Positions 31,487-40,472 are shown, numbered from the stretch's first letter. The stretch: DNA of 64,000 nt from Xanthomonas fragariae (GCF_017603965.1 NZ_CP071955.1:992001-1056000); one strand, 5' to 3'. Numbers and translations are program-made. The notes: generated by a model from the sequence alone, not told the origin.

Positions 31487-31900
31487 TCACTCGTTCATTG
31501 CGAGGGTGCGCGCTCCACCGTCACCACCAATTCGCCCTCGCGCGCCAGTGATCTGCAACTTGCAGCCAACCGCAAACCCCAACTGCTCCAGCCACAGCCC
31601 GCGCAAGCGCACGCTGGGAATGCGCTGGCTGTGCGGCCGGCCCGGTTCTGCATCGTAGAACGCGTAGCCCACCGTGCAGCGCGTGGGGGTGCGCGCCTTG
31701 CGGGGTGGCCGCGGCGGCAGATCGTCCATGCGAGGCTTGGGGCGACGGTCGAAGTCGAGGTTGCCCACGTCGAACGTGGGCGACGGCACCAGCCGCATGG
31801 GCTGCGCGCCCTTCACCGGCGTGGCCGCCCGCTTCGCGGTAGCGGCGGGCTTGGCATTTGATTTGGATCGCTTGGCGCTTGAAGACTGCGCCCGGTTCAT
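31487..31900 (-). CDS. SymE-family toxin with a frameshifted C-terminus
   Basis: The 137-residue product has a variable basic N-terminal tail and a SymE-type domain (PF08845) near the end: IPSVRLRGLWLEQLGFAVGCKLQITGA. From there the frame reads RGRIGGDGG, whereas removing one G from the GGG at 31535-31537 (plus-strand CCC) restores RGELVVTVERAPSQ and a stop at 31495-31497. RGELVVTVE is the expected last beta strand of the AbrB-like SymE fold. The gene thus carries a single-base insertion and may be inactive. SymE proteins are RNA- or nucleoid-acting toxins repressed by antisense RNA in E. coli. The start overlaps a 23-codon upstream frame by ATGA. Confidence 0.7.
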   Translation of the reverse strand: MNRAQSSSAKRSKSNAKPAATAKRAATPVKGAQPMRLVPSPTFDVGNLDFDRRPKPRMDDLPPRPPRKARTPTRCTVGYAFYDAEPGRPHSQRIPSVRLRGLWLEQLGFAVGCKLQITGARGRIGGDGGARTLAMNE

Positions 31901-31968
31901 CGCCTCACCTCCGCCAGCACCATGGAGCGACGACGCCCGCCGACCTGCACTATCGATACATTTGCCAT
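31897..31968 (-). CDS. 23-residue peptide translationally coupled to the SymE-like gene
   Basis: AAAGGAGG lies nine bases before an ATG at 31968 that opens MANVSIVQVGGRRRSMVLAEVRR, then stops in an ATGA overlap with the SymE-like start. The strong ribosome-binding site and the coupling suggest it is translated to feed ribosomes into the toxin frame. A longer frame (from 32118) exists but lacks a ribosome-binding site. No family recognised. Confidence 0.5.
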   Translation of the reverse strand: MANVSIVQVGGRRRSMVLAEVRR

Positions 31969-32272
31969 GACAACGCCTCCTTTGAAGAACAGCCGCCGCC
32001 GCCGGCCGGCGACGGGATGTCGGGAGGTTAGAAACCGTGCATAGTCGGCGGGCGTATTCCTCCCGAAGGAGTGTTGTATTAGCCGCCCTCCCGACGCAGG
32101 CATCGCGTCGGCTTGCACCTGCAGGCAGGCACAAAAAACCCACCGGTTTGACGGAGGTGGGTACCGCTATGCACGGAGTTTCTACGCTCCTTGGGGTAGA
32201 GGTTGCTACTGGCTGTCTAGGATGTCAACTGTGCGCACCAGGACCCGTGACAGAGATGGTATTGCCAGTCGC

Positions 32273-32605
32273 TCACTTTGTCTTCCATTTGTGCCACAGC
32301 CACGGAAATAATACGAACCATTGCAGATAGCCTGCTATGCAGAACGTGAGCCATAGCACGGAGAATCCCACATAATTCGATCCAATAAGATCAAGAAGTG
32401 GCACCCCCAGCTGCTCTTGTAGCAACGCTAGCGATGCAAATAGTCCTGCAACAACAAGGCTGACCGGAAAGGAAAGTAGCATCATTCCATACGTTAAAAA
32501 GATGCCAATATCCGTTGCAGCACCGGGCGTATAGCGAGTCAATGTGATGACGAGCACTGCCACGGAAGATAGAATCCAAACAATCTTCAGAAACTTGGTA
32601 AGCAT
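32273..32605 (-). CDS. Small membrane protein, probable immunity for the displaced Rhs toxin end
   Basis: The 110-residue protein has about three transmembrane segments (LKIVWILSSVAVLVITL, GMMLLSFPVSLVVAGLFASLALL, VGFSVLWLTFCIAGYLQWFVLF) and a basic tail WHKWKTK. The ATG at 32605 is preferred to a TTG two codons upstream. It begins 13 bases after the stop of the displaced Rhs tip, the standard place of an immunity gene. No family recognised. If it is immunity, the partner toxin should act at or from the membrane/periplasm; this is inference. Confidence 0.6.
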   Translation of the reverse strand: MLTKFLKIVWILSSVAVLVITLTRYTPGAATDIGIFLTYGMMLLSFPVSLVVAGLFASLALLQEQLGVPLLDLIGSNYVGFSVLWLTFCIAGYLQWFVLFPWLWHKWKTK

Positions 32606-32617
32606 AATCAACTGACC

Positions 32618-34087
32618 TCACTTCATCTTGCATTTTGTCTGACAGGCACTAAGCGAATCGTCTGACCACTCTTGGCAGTCAACGCCGAACGGAATTCCAT
32701 AGCGTGGACGCGGGCCTGCAAATTTCTTGAGCAAGCATTGCTCAATGCAGGTGTTGTCGGGCTCTTTTTGCTCACACGTTTTCGCGTCGTATTTGTCATT
32801 ACTTGGTTTGCCTGGGCCATTTATCGGGTCGTACCAATTTTGACCGCGTTGATCTTGCCCGCCACATGTATATCCATTTTTGCCATCTTTAATGCACAAG
32901 TATTGGTGATACAGAGGATTGCCAGGAATATCCAATCCAGATCGCTTACCTTTACCGCCAAGTGCATGCAGTGGTTTCGTGCACATGAATGTCTTCAATC
33001 CGAGTGGGTCATTTCCCACCGTAGGCGACCCATCCGCGTAAGAGTAGGGATTGATGCCGCCATCAAGACCAATCGGATCACTCTGCCCATACCGCCCGGT
33101 AGCAGGATCATAGTCCCGGAAGTAGTTCTGATTCAGCCCACTCGCCGCATCGTACCGCTGCCCCGGAAAACGCATATCCAACACCAACGCCGCGCCATCT
33201 CCATCCGGATCCTGATTCGGCGCGGTATTGCCGAATGCTTCGCCCTTCAGGCTCCACGTCCACACCGCCACATCGCGGGTCGGGTCGATCACGACGCGTG
33301 GGCTGCCCAGGTGATCCGGTTCGATGTAATGCAGCTTGTTTGCGTTGGCCAGCAGGCCGACCGGTAGGTCATCCAGCCAGATCGCTTGTTGCTTGGGTGC
33401 TGCATTGCTGTCGTAGTCGCCTAGCCAGTGGCCGGCTTCGTCAAAGAGCGTGTAGGTGTTGCTGGTGCCGAGGGAGCGCTGCACCTGTTCGCCTTTGCCG
33501 TTGTAGCGGTAGTTCATGCTCGCCACGCCGGCGCGGCGGGCCTGGGTCATGCGGCCGCTGGCGTCGTAGGTGTACTGGCGGGCGGCGCCGCCGATGGCGG
33601 TGGTGTTGCCGGTTGTGTCGTAGCTGCGTGCCACGCCGGCGACCGCGCTGAGGCGATGGCTGTCGGCCGGGTAGGCGTAGGCCTGCGTAGTCGCGCCGAC
33701 CTTGGCGCTGCGGCGGTTGCCGGTGGCGTCGTAGCTGTAGCCGTCGATCAGGGTGCCGGTGCCGCCGTCTTTGAGGGTGGTCAGGCGGCCCAGGGCGTCG
33801 TAGCTCAAACCTATCTCCGGCGTCGTGTTGCCGGCTGGCGTGAGTGCGCTGAGGTTGCCAGCCGGGTCGAAACCGAAGCCGACTCCCAGCCCGCCTGGGC
33901 GGGTGTCCTGGATCGCTTGCGGGCGATCATCCAGATCGTACCGGCGAGTGAGCGTGCGACCGTTGCCGTAAGTCCAGCCAGCTGCCGGGCCGAACGGGTA
34001 ATAGCTGGCTTTGCCCAGTAATACCTGACGGCTGCCGCCGACCGGGGTCACGCCCACCTCGGTGGTCTGGCCTTGCGCGTTGCGCAC
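32618..34087 (-). pseudogene. Displaced (orphan) Rhs C-terminal tip with a cysteine-rich toxin end
   Basis: From 34087 to 33069 this is a near-identical copy of 35917-34899 in the large Rhs gene (constant offset of 1830, about 1019 bases, few substitutions, no indels). It encodes the last Rhs repeats and the conserved RYGQSDPIGLDGG/NDPLGL core end. It then diverges into a 125-residue tail (KTFMCTKPLHALGGKGKRSG...) with nine cysteines. There is no start of its own: the open frame begins at an ATG at 34114 inside the upstream immunity gene. Such tips are stored toxin modules that can recombine into the main gene. The tail matches no family I know. Confidence 0.8.
33069..34087 (-). repeat. Rhs core direct repeat, copy 1 (pairs with 34899-35917)
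   Basis: The block aligns base for base with 34899-35917 at a fixed offset of 1830. Examples of identical runs are CCAATCGGATCACTCTGCCC at the low end and GGTGGTCTGGCCTTGCGCGT near the high end. Only scattered single-base changes are seen. Homology stops at TGCGCAC on both copies. Confidence 0.9.
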
Positions 34088-34100
34088 GCACTGATGAGGG

Positions 34101-34340
34101 TCATAGCTCCACAATGCCTCCTCTTCGAATGAGTACTAAATTTAAGTTGGATTGCTCGTGAATTAAACCAGCATCCTCTGTAAGCACCAATACTCCTTTG
34201 CCAAGATATGACCAGTCACGCTCACTGTATCCCTCCGCATAATCTGCCTGGTCGATGATTGCCACTACAGTTCCACGCAGATCAGATCCAAGTGAAACAA
34301 TATCACCTAGAAGAATACTCTCGCCACTTTCATAATTCAT
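34101..34340 (-). CDS. Small acidic protein, probable immunity for the main Rhs toxin
   Basis: The 79-residue protein (MNYESGESILLGDIVSLGSD...) has no signal or membrane segment and is acidic, as cytoplasmic immunity proteins often are. AGGTGA, eight bases before its ATG, overlaps the stop of the large Rhs gene, so the two are translationally coupled. Its last bases abut the displaced Rhs tip. A RGTVVAIIDQADYAEGY...WSYLGKGVLV pattern recalls small immunity-like proteins found behind Rhs toxins, but I cannot name the family. Confidence 0.65.
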   Translation of the reverse strand: MNYESGESILLGDIVSLGSDLRGTVVAIIDQADYAEGYSERDWSYLGKGVLVLTEDAGLIHEQSNLNLVLIRRGGIVEL

Positions 34341-34348
34341 GGCATCAC

Positions 34349-37300
34349 CTAATTCAAAAAATCAGCTATGGGGATGGAGCCAGGGGGAGGCGGTAAGCCG
34401 TTAGAGGCATCGCTGGCTCCAATATTGACCCAGAAGCACTGGCAATTGTTAGGGTTTTGATTTGCACGGTAGAGATTGTAATGATCGCCTGGATAAGGGT
34501 GGTGAGGCTTCGATGGTGGAACCAAATCATGCCTATATCCAATCGTTCCAACGGGTACAGTGAGGCCATTTACTGTTTTGCAGGGAGGACATGGCTTTTC
34601 ATCTGGACAAGCTATGCCAGCTGTTAATCCACCCAGTATCCCGCCTGCGGAGGCTCCTCCCATTCCACCTAATTGTGACCCCGCCACAAATCCAGCTACA
34701 TTTCCTACTATTGGAACTTCGGAGCCGGCCACACCCCCTAAAATACCACCACCCCAGTATCCCACTCCACCGCCGACAACAGAACATGCTGCAATCCAGC
34801 CAGCAGCGCACGCTGGATTAGTTGCCAATCCTAGAGGGTCAATAAGCGAAAGCGGATTGCCTAATGCATAACCATAAGTGCTAATTCCGCCTTCTAATCC
34901 AATCGGATCACTCTGCCCATACCGCCCGGTAGCAGGGTCATAGTCCCGGAAGTAGTTCTGATTCAGTCCGCTCGCGGCATCGTACCGTTGCCCCGGGAAG
35001 CGCATATCCAACACCAACGCCGCGCCATCGCCATCCGGATCCTGATTCGGCGCGGTATTGCCGAATGCTTCGCCCTTCAAGCTCCACGTCCATACCGCCA
35101 CATCGCGGGTTGGGTCGATCACCACGCGTGGGCTGCCCAGGTGATCCGGTTCGATGTAATGCAGCTTGTTCGCGTTGGCCAGCAGGCCGACCGGTAGGTC
35201 ATCCAGCCAGATCGCTTGTTGCTTGGGTGCTGCATTGCTGTCGTAGTCGCCTAGCCAGTGGCCGGCTTCGTCAAAGAGCGTGTAGGTGTTGCTGGTGCCG
35301 AGGAAGCGCTGCACCTGTTCGCCTTTGCCGTTGTAGCGGTAGTTCATGCTCGCCACGCCGGCGCGGCGGGCCTGGGTCATGCGGCCGCTGGTGTCGTAGG
35401 TGTATTGGCGGGCAGCGCCGCCGATGGCGGTGGTGTTGCCGGTTGTGTCGTAGGTGCGTGCCACGCCGGCCACTGCGCTGAGGCGGTGGCTGTCGGTTGG
35501 ATAGGTGTAGAGCTGCGTAGTCGCGCCGACCTTGGCGCTGCGGCGGTTGCCGGTGGCGTCGTAGCTGTAGCCGTCGATCAGGGTGCCGCTGCCGCCGTCT
35601 TTGAGGGCGGTCAGGCGGCCCAAGGCGTCGTAGCTCAAACCTATCTCCGGCGTCGTGTTGCCGGCTGGCGTGAGTGCGCTGAGGTTGCCAGCCGGGTCGA
35701 AACCGAAGCCGACTCCCAGCCCGCCTGGGCGGGTGTCCTGGATCGCTTGCGGGCGATAATCCAGATCGTACCGGCGAGTGAGCGTGCGGCCGTTGCCGTA
35801 AGTCCAGCCAGCTGCCGGGCCGAACGGGTAATAGCTGGCTTTGCTCAGTAATACCTGACGGCTGCCGCCGACCGGGGTCACGCCCACCTCGGTGGTCTGG
35901 CCTTGCGCGTTGCGCACATAATCCACCACTGCGCCATCGGGGTAGGTCATGCGCCGTAGTTGGCCGCCGACGGTGTAGTCGTAGCGCAGCACCAGCGCTT
36001 TGCCGTTGCTGGTCTGCACCTTACGCACCAGATCGCCGAAGCGGTTGTAGCAGTATTGGGTGATGGCGGTGCCGTCCTGCATGTTGGTCAGGCGGCCGAT
36101 GGAGAAGGTCTCGCCGCTGGTACACGCCGTCTGCGTTACGTCGTAGGTGTAGGCGACGTTGAGGCTGGTGGTGGGGTAGATGACCTTGGTCAGGCGATTG
36201 AGGGCGTCGTAGCTGTAGGTCGTGGTGTTGCCGCGTGCATCGGTCTGGGAGGCGCGGTTGCCGGCGCTGTCGTAAGCGTAGCGGGTGACGCCGGTGTCCG
36301 GGCTGGTGAGCTTGGTCAGATCGCCGAAGCCGTTGTAGGCGTATTTGGTGTCCAGGCCCTTGGGGTCGGTGACCTTGGTGAGGTTGTCCAGCGCGTCGTA
36401 GTCGAATTTGGTGTCGGCCTTGATGCCGGCAACGTCCTGCAGCGTGCGTGAGAGGCGATTAAGCGGGTCGTACTCGCTCTGCGTGGCGGTGCCCAGCGCA
36501 TCGGTCACCGCGGTGGTGTTGCCATTGGCGTCATGCCCGAAATCGGTGGGGTCGCCCACCGCACTGGCTTGAGTTTTGAGTTGGCCAAGTTGGTTGTAGA
36601 CACGCGAGAGCGTGCGCTTCAGCGCGCCAGATGCATCGGTGGTGTCTTCCTTGATGCGATTGCCGGCATTGTCCAGCGTGTAATGGACGGTGTTGCCCGC
36701 GTTGTCTGCGATGCCGGTCAGGCGATGCGCCGCATCGTAGGTAAAGGCGGTGAACGCGCCATCGGGCTGGGTGACCTGCTTGACCAAGCCGGTGGGCCAG
36801 TAGTCGATGCGGGTGATGCGGTCGTCGGCTTCGCTGGAGGCATCGGCGCCGCGCACCTTGGTAGCGGTGAGCCAACCGCGCGGGTGGTAGGTGTAGTCGG
36901 TGACGATGCCGTTAGGGTCTTTGATGGACAGCGGGCGGCCGGCGCCGTCGTAGCTTAAATAATTAGTTGCCTGGCCGGAAGGCACAATTACCTGTTTTAA
37001 GTCTCCTTTTCTATAAAGGCAAGATCCTGCCACATTTGTGCATGTTGCGTCGTCGGCAGGATAATACTCGTAGCTTGTTCGGTCAGTGGTCCCGTGCTGC
37101 GGTCCATCTTTAGAGCTAGGTAGCCCTAGCAAAGGACAGGAATTTCCTGCCAGGTTGCAGTATTCGTACGCAATCGACCTGTCTGAAAGACCACTTGCCT
37201 GTTCGGATAGAGAGGTAACTTGACGCCTAGAGTTGTAAGTGTAAATTGATTTTTTCAATAAAATGCCGGAATGGCTGTAGGCTCGCAAGGAAATAGGCGT

Positions 37301-38818
37301 CTTATTTGATTTATCCCAGTCCGTTTCATTGCGACGTTCAAATTTTGATGCGGGGGCTTCTAATCTAGTTTTTTCGTTATTTTCATCATCATACTCGTAT
37401 TGTGTCAGAGTTCCGTTACGCACAATGCTTGCGAGTAGTCCATTTGTGTATTTATAAATAACGGACTTTGGGGTGCACCCATCACATCCGTCACTAAATG
37501 AAGATTCAATCAAGTTTCCATTCTCGAACTTCATTAGCGACTCTCGCCAGCCGCCTGTAGGCTTATTTGCAATCGACTGAAGACTGCCGCCCATGGTTGA
37601 AAAGCTAATGCTAAAGGTGTCGGCACCGTTTGCCAGTCCAGTCTTATAAGCTTTGTCGTTTGCATCATACCAAGTAGATGAAAGCCGATTTCCTGATTCA
37701 TCTATAACCCCAGTCAGCGATCCGGAGCTTGTGTATGGACTGACATAGCCTTCTTCATTGTAGAGGTAAATTTTTTGAAATCCATCTGGATAGGTTACGG
37801 ATCGCAATAGCTTGGAGTCATAGTTAAAGACTATTTTTTCTCCATCAGAAGCAATGATGTGGTCTACTAAGTTGTCGTTGTTGTAATGAAAGGATAACGT
37901 CCGTCCTTGGTCGTCTCGTACATTTTCGAGAAGGCCAGATACAGAATAATTTAGTATTGCAAAACGGCCGGACGCGTTTGAAATCCTCTTAAGTTCCCCT
38001 AGCGATGAGTATTCCTCTTTCTCTCCATTGGTAAGCCTAACAATCCAGTCCGAGGAGTTGGGTAGCTTCTCAAGAATCTCGGAACGCCCAGTATCTGGAA
38101 TCCACATTCCTTCCACCTGGGTGAACTGAATTGCCTGACCATCAGGTCTGGATAGATATGCGATAGGCTTGCCGACAGTCTGTGGCCAAATTAGAGACCG
38201 CCCGTAGGTAAATGTTCTTTTTTCACCGAATATAGAAGAGCGCGCTCCGGCATAGCCAGGATTATAATGAGAGTTATAAGTCCAGGAGAGGTCAAGGAAG
38301 CCACTCGGGGATGATTTTATTTCTTGTATTGTCTCAAACTTATTGCCAGTAATAGCATTGATAGGGTCGCCTAGGCATTGCTCTGGGCATCCTGGCGCCC
38401 CAAGTGATTTTCGTTTTGGTGGAGGCTCAGCGCCGCCAAATGTCAGGTTCGAAAAATGGAATGGAATAGCCTTGATTGTGTTTTGCTCCCAAAACCAACC
38501 TCCGCCAAGTCGACCTTCAGTCGGAGTATTTCCGCCACTCTGCCCGCAGTAATCGGATGTATAGCCATGCTTGTTAGCCAATGCGGCGCACGTCGCAAAT
38601 GCCTCGCCGTATGTTGCGCAGTGTCCCTCATAAACGTAGTGAGTGTTAGATTCGGGAAATAATGAATAAACCTCTTGGGTGCAGGCGGCAGAGGCATTTG
38701 TAGAAAATACGGATGTGGCGATCAAGAAAATCGCGACAACCACTGATCGTAAGTGATGGGTTGAGATGGACTTCTTGATTCTAAAAAAGTGTGTGATGAC
38801 CCCTTGTAGATTTTTCAT
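34349..38818 (-). CDS. Large Rhs/YD-repeat protein with a C-terminal toxin-like module
   Basis: The 1489-residue protein has a signal or membrane anchor at about 22-44 (SVVVAIFLIATSVFSTNASAAC) and a cysteine-containing N-terminal region. DPINAITGNKF starts the YD-repeat shell at about 150; many YxYDxxGRL repeats run to about 1290. The Rhs core end (PGQRYDAASGLNQNYFRDYDPATGRYGQSDPIGL, DPLGL) closes the shell at about 1331. The remaining 158 residues are the variable end: a glycine-zipper hydrophobic stretch (GGGVGYWGGGILGGVAG...), then PCPPCKTVNGLTVPVG and PHHPYPGDHYNLYRANQNP. Codons for about the first 620 residues are near 47% GC, and the rest near 70% in sample lines. No PAAR domain is present, so Sec export rather than type VI delivery is likely. 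Confidence 0.88.
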   Translation of the reverse strand: MKNLQGVITHFFRIKKSISTHHLRSVVVAIFLIATSVFSTNASAACTQEVYSLFPESNTHYVYEGHCATYGEAFATCAALANKHGYTSDYCGQSGGNTPTEGRLGGGWFWEQNTIKAIPFHFSNLTFGGAEPPPKRKSLGAPGCPEQCLGDPINAITGNKFETIQEIKSSPSGFLDLSWTYNSHYNPGYAGARSSIFGEKRTFTYGRSLIWPQTVGKPIAYLSRPDGQAIQFTQVEGMWIPDTGRSEILEKLPNSSDWIVRLTNGEKEEYSSLGELKRISNASGRFAILNYSVSGLLENVRDDQGRTLSFHYNNDNLVDHIIASDGEKIVFNYDSKLLRSVTYPDGFQKIYLYNEEGYVSPYTSSGSLTGVIDESGNRLSSTWYDANDKAYKTGLANGADTFSISFSTMGGSLQSIANKPTGGWRESLMKFENGNLIESSFSDGCDGCTPKSVIYKYTNGLLASIVRNGTLTQYEYDDENNEKTRLEAPASKFERRNETDWDKSNKTPISLRAYSHSGILLKKSIYTYNSRRQVTSLSEQASGLSDRSIAYEYCNLAGNSCPLLGLPSSKDGPQHGTTDRTSYEYYPADDATCTNVAGSCLYRKGDLKQVIVPSGQATNYLSYDGAGRPLSIKDPNGIVTDYTYHPRGWLTATKVRGADASSEADDRITRIDYWPTGLVKQVTQPDGAFTAFTYDAAHRLTGIADNAGNTVHYTLDNAGNRIKEDTTDASGALKRTLSRVYNQLGQLKTQASAVGDPTDFGHDANGNTTAVTDALGTATQSEYDPLNRLSRTLQDVAGIKADTKFDYDALDNLTKVTDPKGLDTKYAYNGFGDLTKLTSPDTGVTRYAYDSAGNRASQTDARGNTTTYSYDALNRLTKVIYPTTSLNVAYTYDVTQTACTSGETFSIGRLTNMQDGTAITQYCYNRFGDLVRKVQTSNGKALVLRYDYTVGGQLRRMTYPDGAVVDYVRNAQGQTTEVGVTPVGGSRQVLLSKASYYPFGPAAGWTYGNGRTLTRRYDLDYRPQAIQDTRPGGLGVGFGFDPAGNLSALTPAGNTTPEIGLSYDALGRLTALKDGGSGTLIDGYSYDATGNRRSAKVGATTQLYTYPTDSHRLSAVAGVARTYDTTGNTTAIGGAARQYTYDTSGRMTQARRAGVASMNYRYNGKGEQVQRFLGTSNTYTLFDEAGHWLGDYDSNAAPKQQAIWLDDLPVGLLANANKLHYIEPDHLGSPRVVIDPTRDVAVWTWSLKGEAFGNTAPNQDPDGDGAALVLDMRFPGQRYDAASGLNQNYFRDYDPATGRYGQSDPIGLEGGISTYGYALGNPLSLIDPLGLATNPACAAGWIAACSVVGGGVGYWGGGILGGVAGSEVPIVGNVAGFVAGSQLGGMGGASAGGILGGLTAGIACPDEKPCPPCKTVNGLTVPVGTIGYRHDLVPPSKPHHPYPGDHYNLYRANQNPNNCQCFWVNIGASDASNGLPPPPGSIPIADFLN
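34899..35917 (-). repeat. Rhs core direct repeat, copy 2 (inside the main Rhs gene)
   Basis: This is the parent or partner copy of 33069-34087. It encodes the last Rhs repeats and the conserved core end just before the toxin-like tail of the main protein. Confidence 0.9.
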
Positions 38819-38955
38819 AGTTCAATCCTTGTAATGATATATTGCTATCTGTCTAGTGTGACACTGTGGGTTTTGCTTAGCTTTGAGGTTGTTTAACGCG
38901 GGGGGGTATTGGTTTGAATTTGAATATATTTATATTCATGCTGCATGATTCTGTG

Positions 38956-39588
38956 TCAGGATTCCAGGGTGGAAGATTTACTTCCTATCGCTGCCGTTCG
39001 AAACTGCATATTTAATCTTCGTGCTTCCACTGCCAGTAGCCCTGGCTGATCACAGTTGCTTACGACATCATCTGCAATGGACAAGCGCTGTTCGCGCGAG
39101 GCCTGAGCGGCAATCATCCGATCAGCAAGTGCTTGTGTGCTGCCGTCGCGCCGCATCAAGCGAGCGCGTTGCAGTGCAACCGGTACATCGACGACAAGGG
39201 TGCGGTCGAGCCAAGGGTAAGTGGCCCGTCCGCCAGCTTCGGCGAGGAGTGGGATCGCCACGATGGCGTACGGGCCTTCGGCGGTCACTGCCGCACGTTG
39301 TAGCTCGGCGCGGATAGCAGGATGAGTAATTGCTTCGAGAGTTCGCCGTTGCATCTGATCGCTGAAGACAATCTGCCGGAGCGCTTGGCGGTTCAATGTT
39401 CCATCCGGCAACAGAATCTCGCGGCCGAAGTGTTCGGCGATGGTGTCAAGGATGGGGCCGGGTGCGACCACTTGCCGTGCAACGACATCGGCATCGATCA
39501 CCGGCACGCCCAGCTTTTCGAATTCAGCGGCAAGTGCGCTCTTGCCGGAGGCGATGCCGCCGGTGAGGCCGACGATGAAGTCGCTCAT
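38956..39588 (-). CDS. coaE: Dephospho-CoA kinase
   Basis: The 210-residue P-loop kinase has Walker A GLTGGIASGKS (about 8-18), VPVIDADVVARQVV, and the lid and specificity blocks ITHPAIRAEL and VDVPVALQRARLMRRDG. It phosphorylates the 3'-hydroxyl of dephospho-CoA, the last step of CoA synthesis. It is the third gene of the pilC-pilD-coaE run, 13 bases after pilD, the same order as in Pseudomonas. Confidence 0.94.
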   Translation of the reverse strand: MSDFIVGLTGGIASGKSALAAEFEKLGVPVIDADVVARQVVAPGPILDTIAEHFGREILLPDGTLNRQALRQIVFSDQMQRRTLEAITHPAIRAELQRAAVTAEGPYAIVAIPLLAEAGGRATYPWLDRTLVVDVPVALQRARLMRRDGSTQALADRMIAAQASREQRLSIADDVVSNCDQPGLLAVEARRLNMQFRTAAIGSKSSTLES

Positions 39589-39601
39589 TGCCGTGCCCCA
39601 G

Positions 39602-40465
39602 TCAACGCAAGCCTGCGAAGTGCAGGTAGCCGTTGATCAGGTCGTTGCCCCAGAAGAACACCACCCAGCCAGCGATGGCCAAGTAGGGACCAAAAGGGAT
39701 AGGGGTGGCGCGGTCGCGGCCTTTGGCCACCAGCCAGATCGAGCCGAGGATGGCGCCGACCAGCGAGGAGATCAGGATGATCGGCAGGATGCCTTTCAAC
39801 CCGCACCAGGCGCCGAGCGCGGCCAGTAGCTTGAAGTCGCCGTGGCCCATGCCTTCCTTGCCGGTAAGCTGCTTGAATAGCCACCACACCGTCCACAGCG
39901 AGACATAGCCGACCGCCGCGCCGAGCAGGGCGGGCTTGGCAGGCATATAGAGGTTGTCCATCGAGCCGACCAGGCCCAGCCACATCAGCGGCAAGGTCAG
40001 TTGGTCCGGCAGCAGCTTGTGGCGCAGGTCGATACCGGACATCGCCACCAGGAAGCAACTCAGCACGATAGCGCCGAAGCCCTGCCAACCGAAGCCGAAG
40101 CGCCAGACGCTGGCCACGCAGAGGATGGAGGTGAGCAACTCCACCAGCGGGTACTGGAGGGAGATCGGTTTGCCGCTGTAGCGCGACTTGCCGCGCAACA
40201 TCAGCCAACTGAAGACCGGGATGTTTTCCCACCACTTGAGCTTGTCGCCGGTGATCGGATCGTGCGAGGGCTCCACCACGATCCCCGGAGGCGGCGGCTC
40301 GTAGATGTCCGGCAGCTCCAGGATCTCGCGCGCATCGCGCCGCCACTGCCACTCCATGCGCTTGGGCAAGCGCAGGATCACCACATTGAGGAAGCTGCCG
40401 ATCAGCAGTCCCAGTCCGGCCGCGGCGGGAAAGCCGAGACCGGGATGCTGGTCGAGAAATGCCAT
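39602..40465 (-). CDS. pilD: Prepilin peptidase / N-methyltransferase PilD (XpsO)
   Basis: The 287-residue membrane protein has about seven to eight transmembrane segments. The aspartate active site is in SGIDLRHKLLPDQLTLP and GMGHGDFKLLAALGAW (GxGD protease motif). It cleaves the leader of type IV pilins and type II pseudopilins and methylates the new N-terminus. The two CxxC pairs found in the cytoplasmic loop of most PilD proteins are absent: that loop reads WWENIPVFSWLMLRGKSRYS. The ATG at 40465 fits homology; 27 upstream codons overlap pilC and are rejected. Both pilins at 42097 and 42582 are its substrates. Confidence 0.93.
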   Translation of the reverse strand: MAFLDQHPGLGFPAAAGLGLLIGSFLNVVILRLPKRMEWQWRRDAREILELPDIYEPPPPGIVVEPSHDPITGDKLKWWENIPVFSWLMLRGKSRYSGKPISLQYPLVELLTSILCVASVWRFGFGWQGFGAIVLSCFLVAMSGIDLRHKLLPDQLTLPLMWLGLVGSMDNLYMPAKPALLGAAVGYVSLWTVWWLFKQLTGKEGMGHGDFKLLAALGAWCGLKGILPIILISSLVGAILGSIWLVAKGRDRATPIPFGPYLAIAGWVVFFWGNDLINGYLHFAGLR

Positions 40466-40472
40466 TACGTCC

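Noticed and set aside
32618..34114. Displaced Rhs tip as an independent 498-residue gene
   Set aside because: Its first codons lie inside the immunity gene and no ribosome-binding site precedes the ATG at 34114; better described as a start-less tip.
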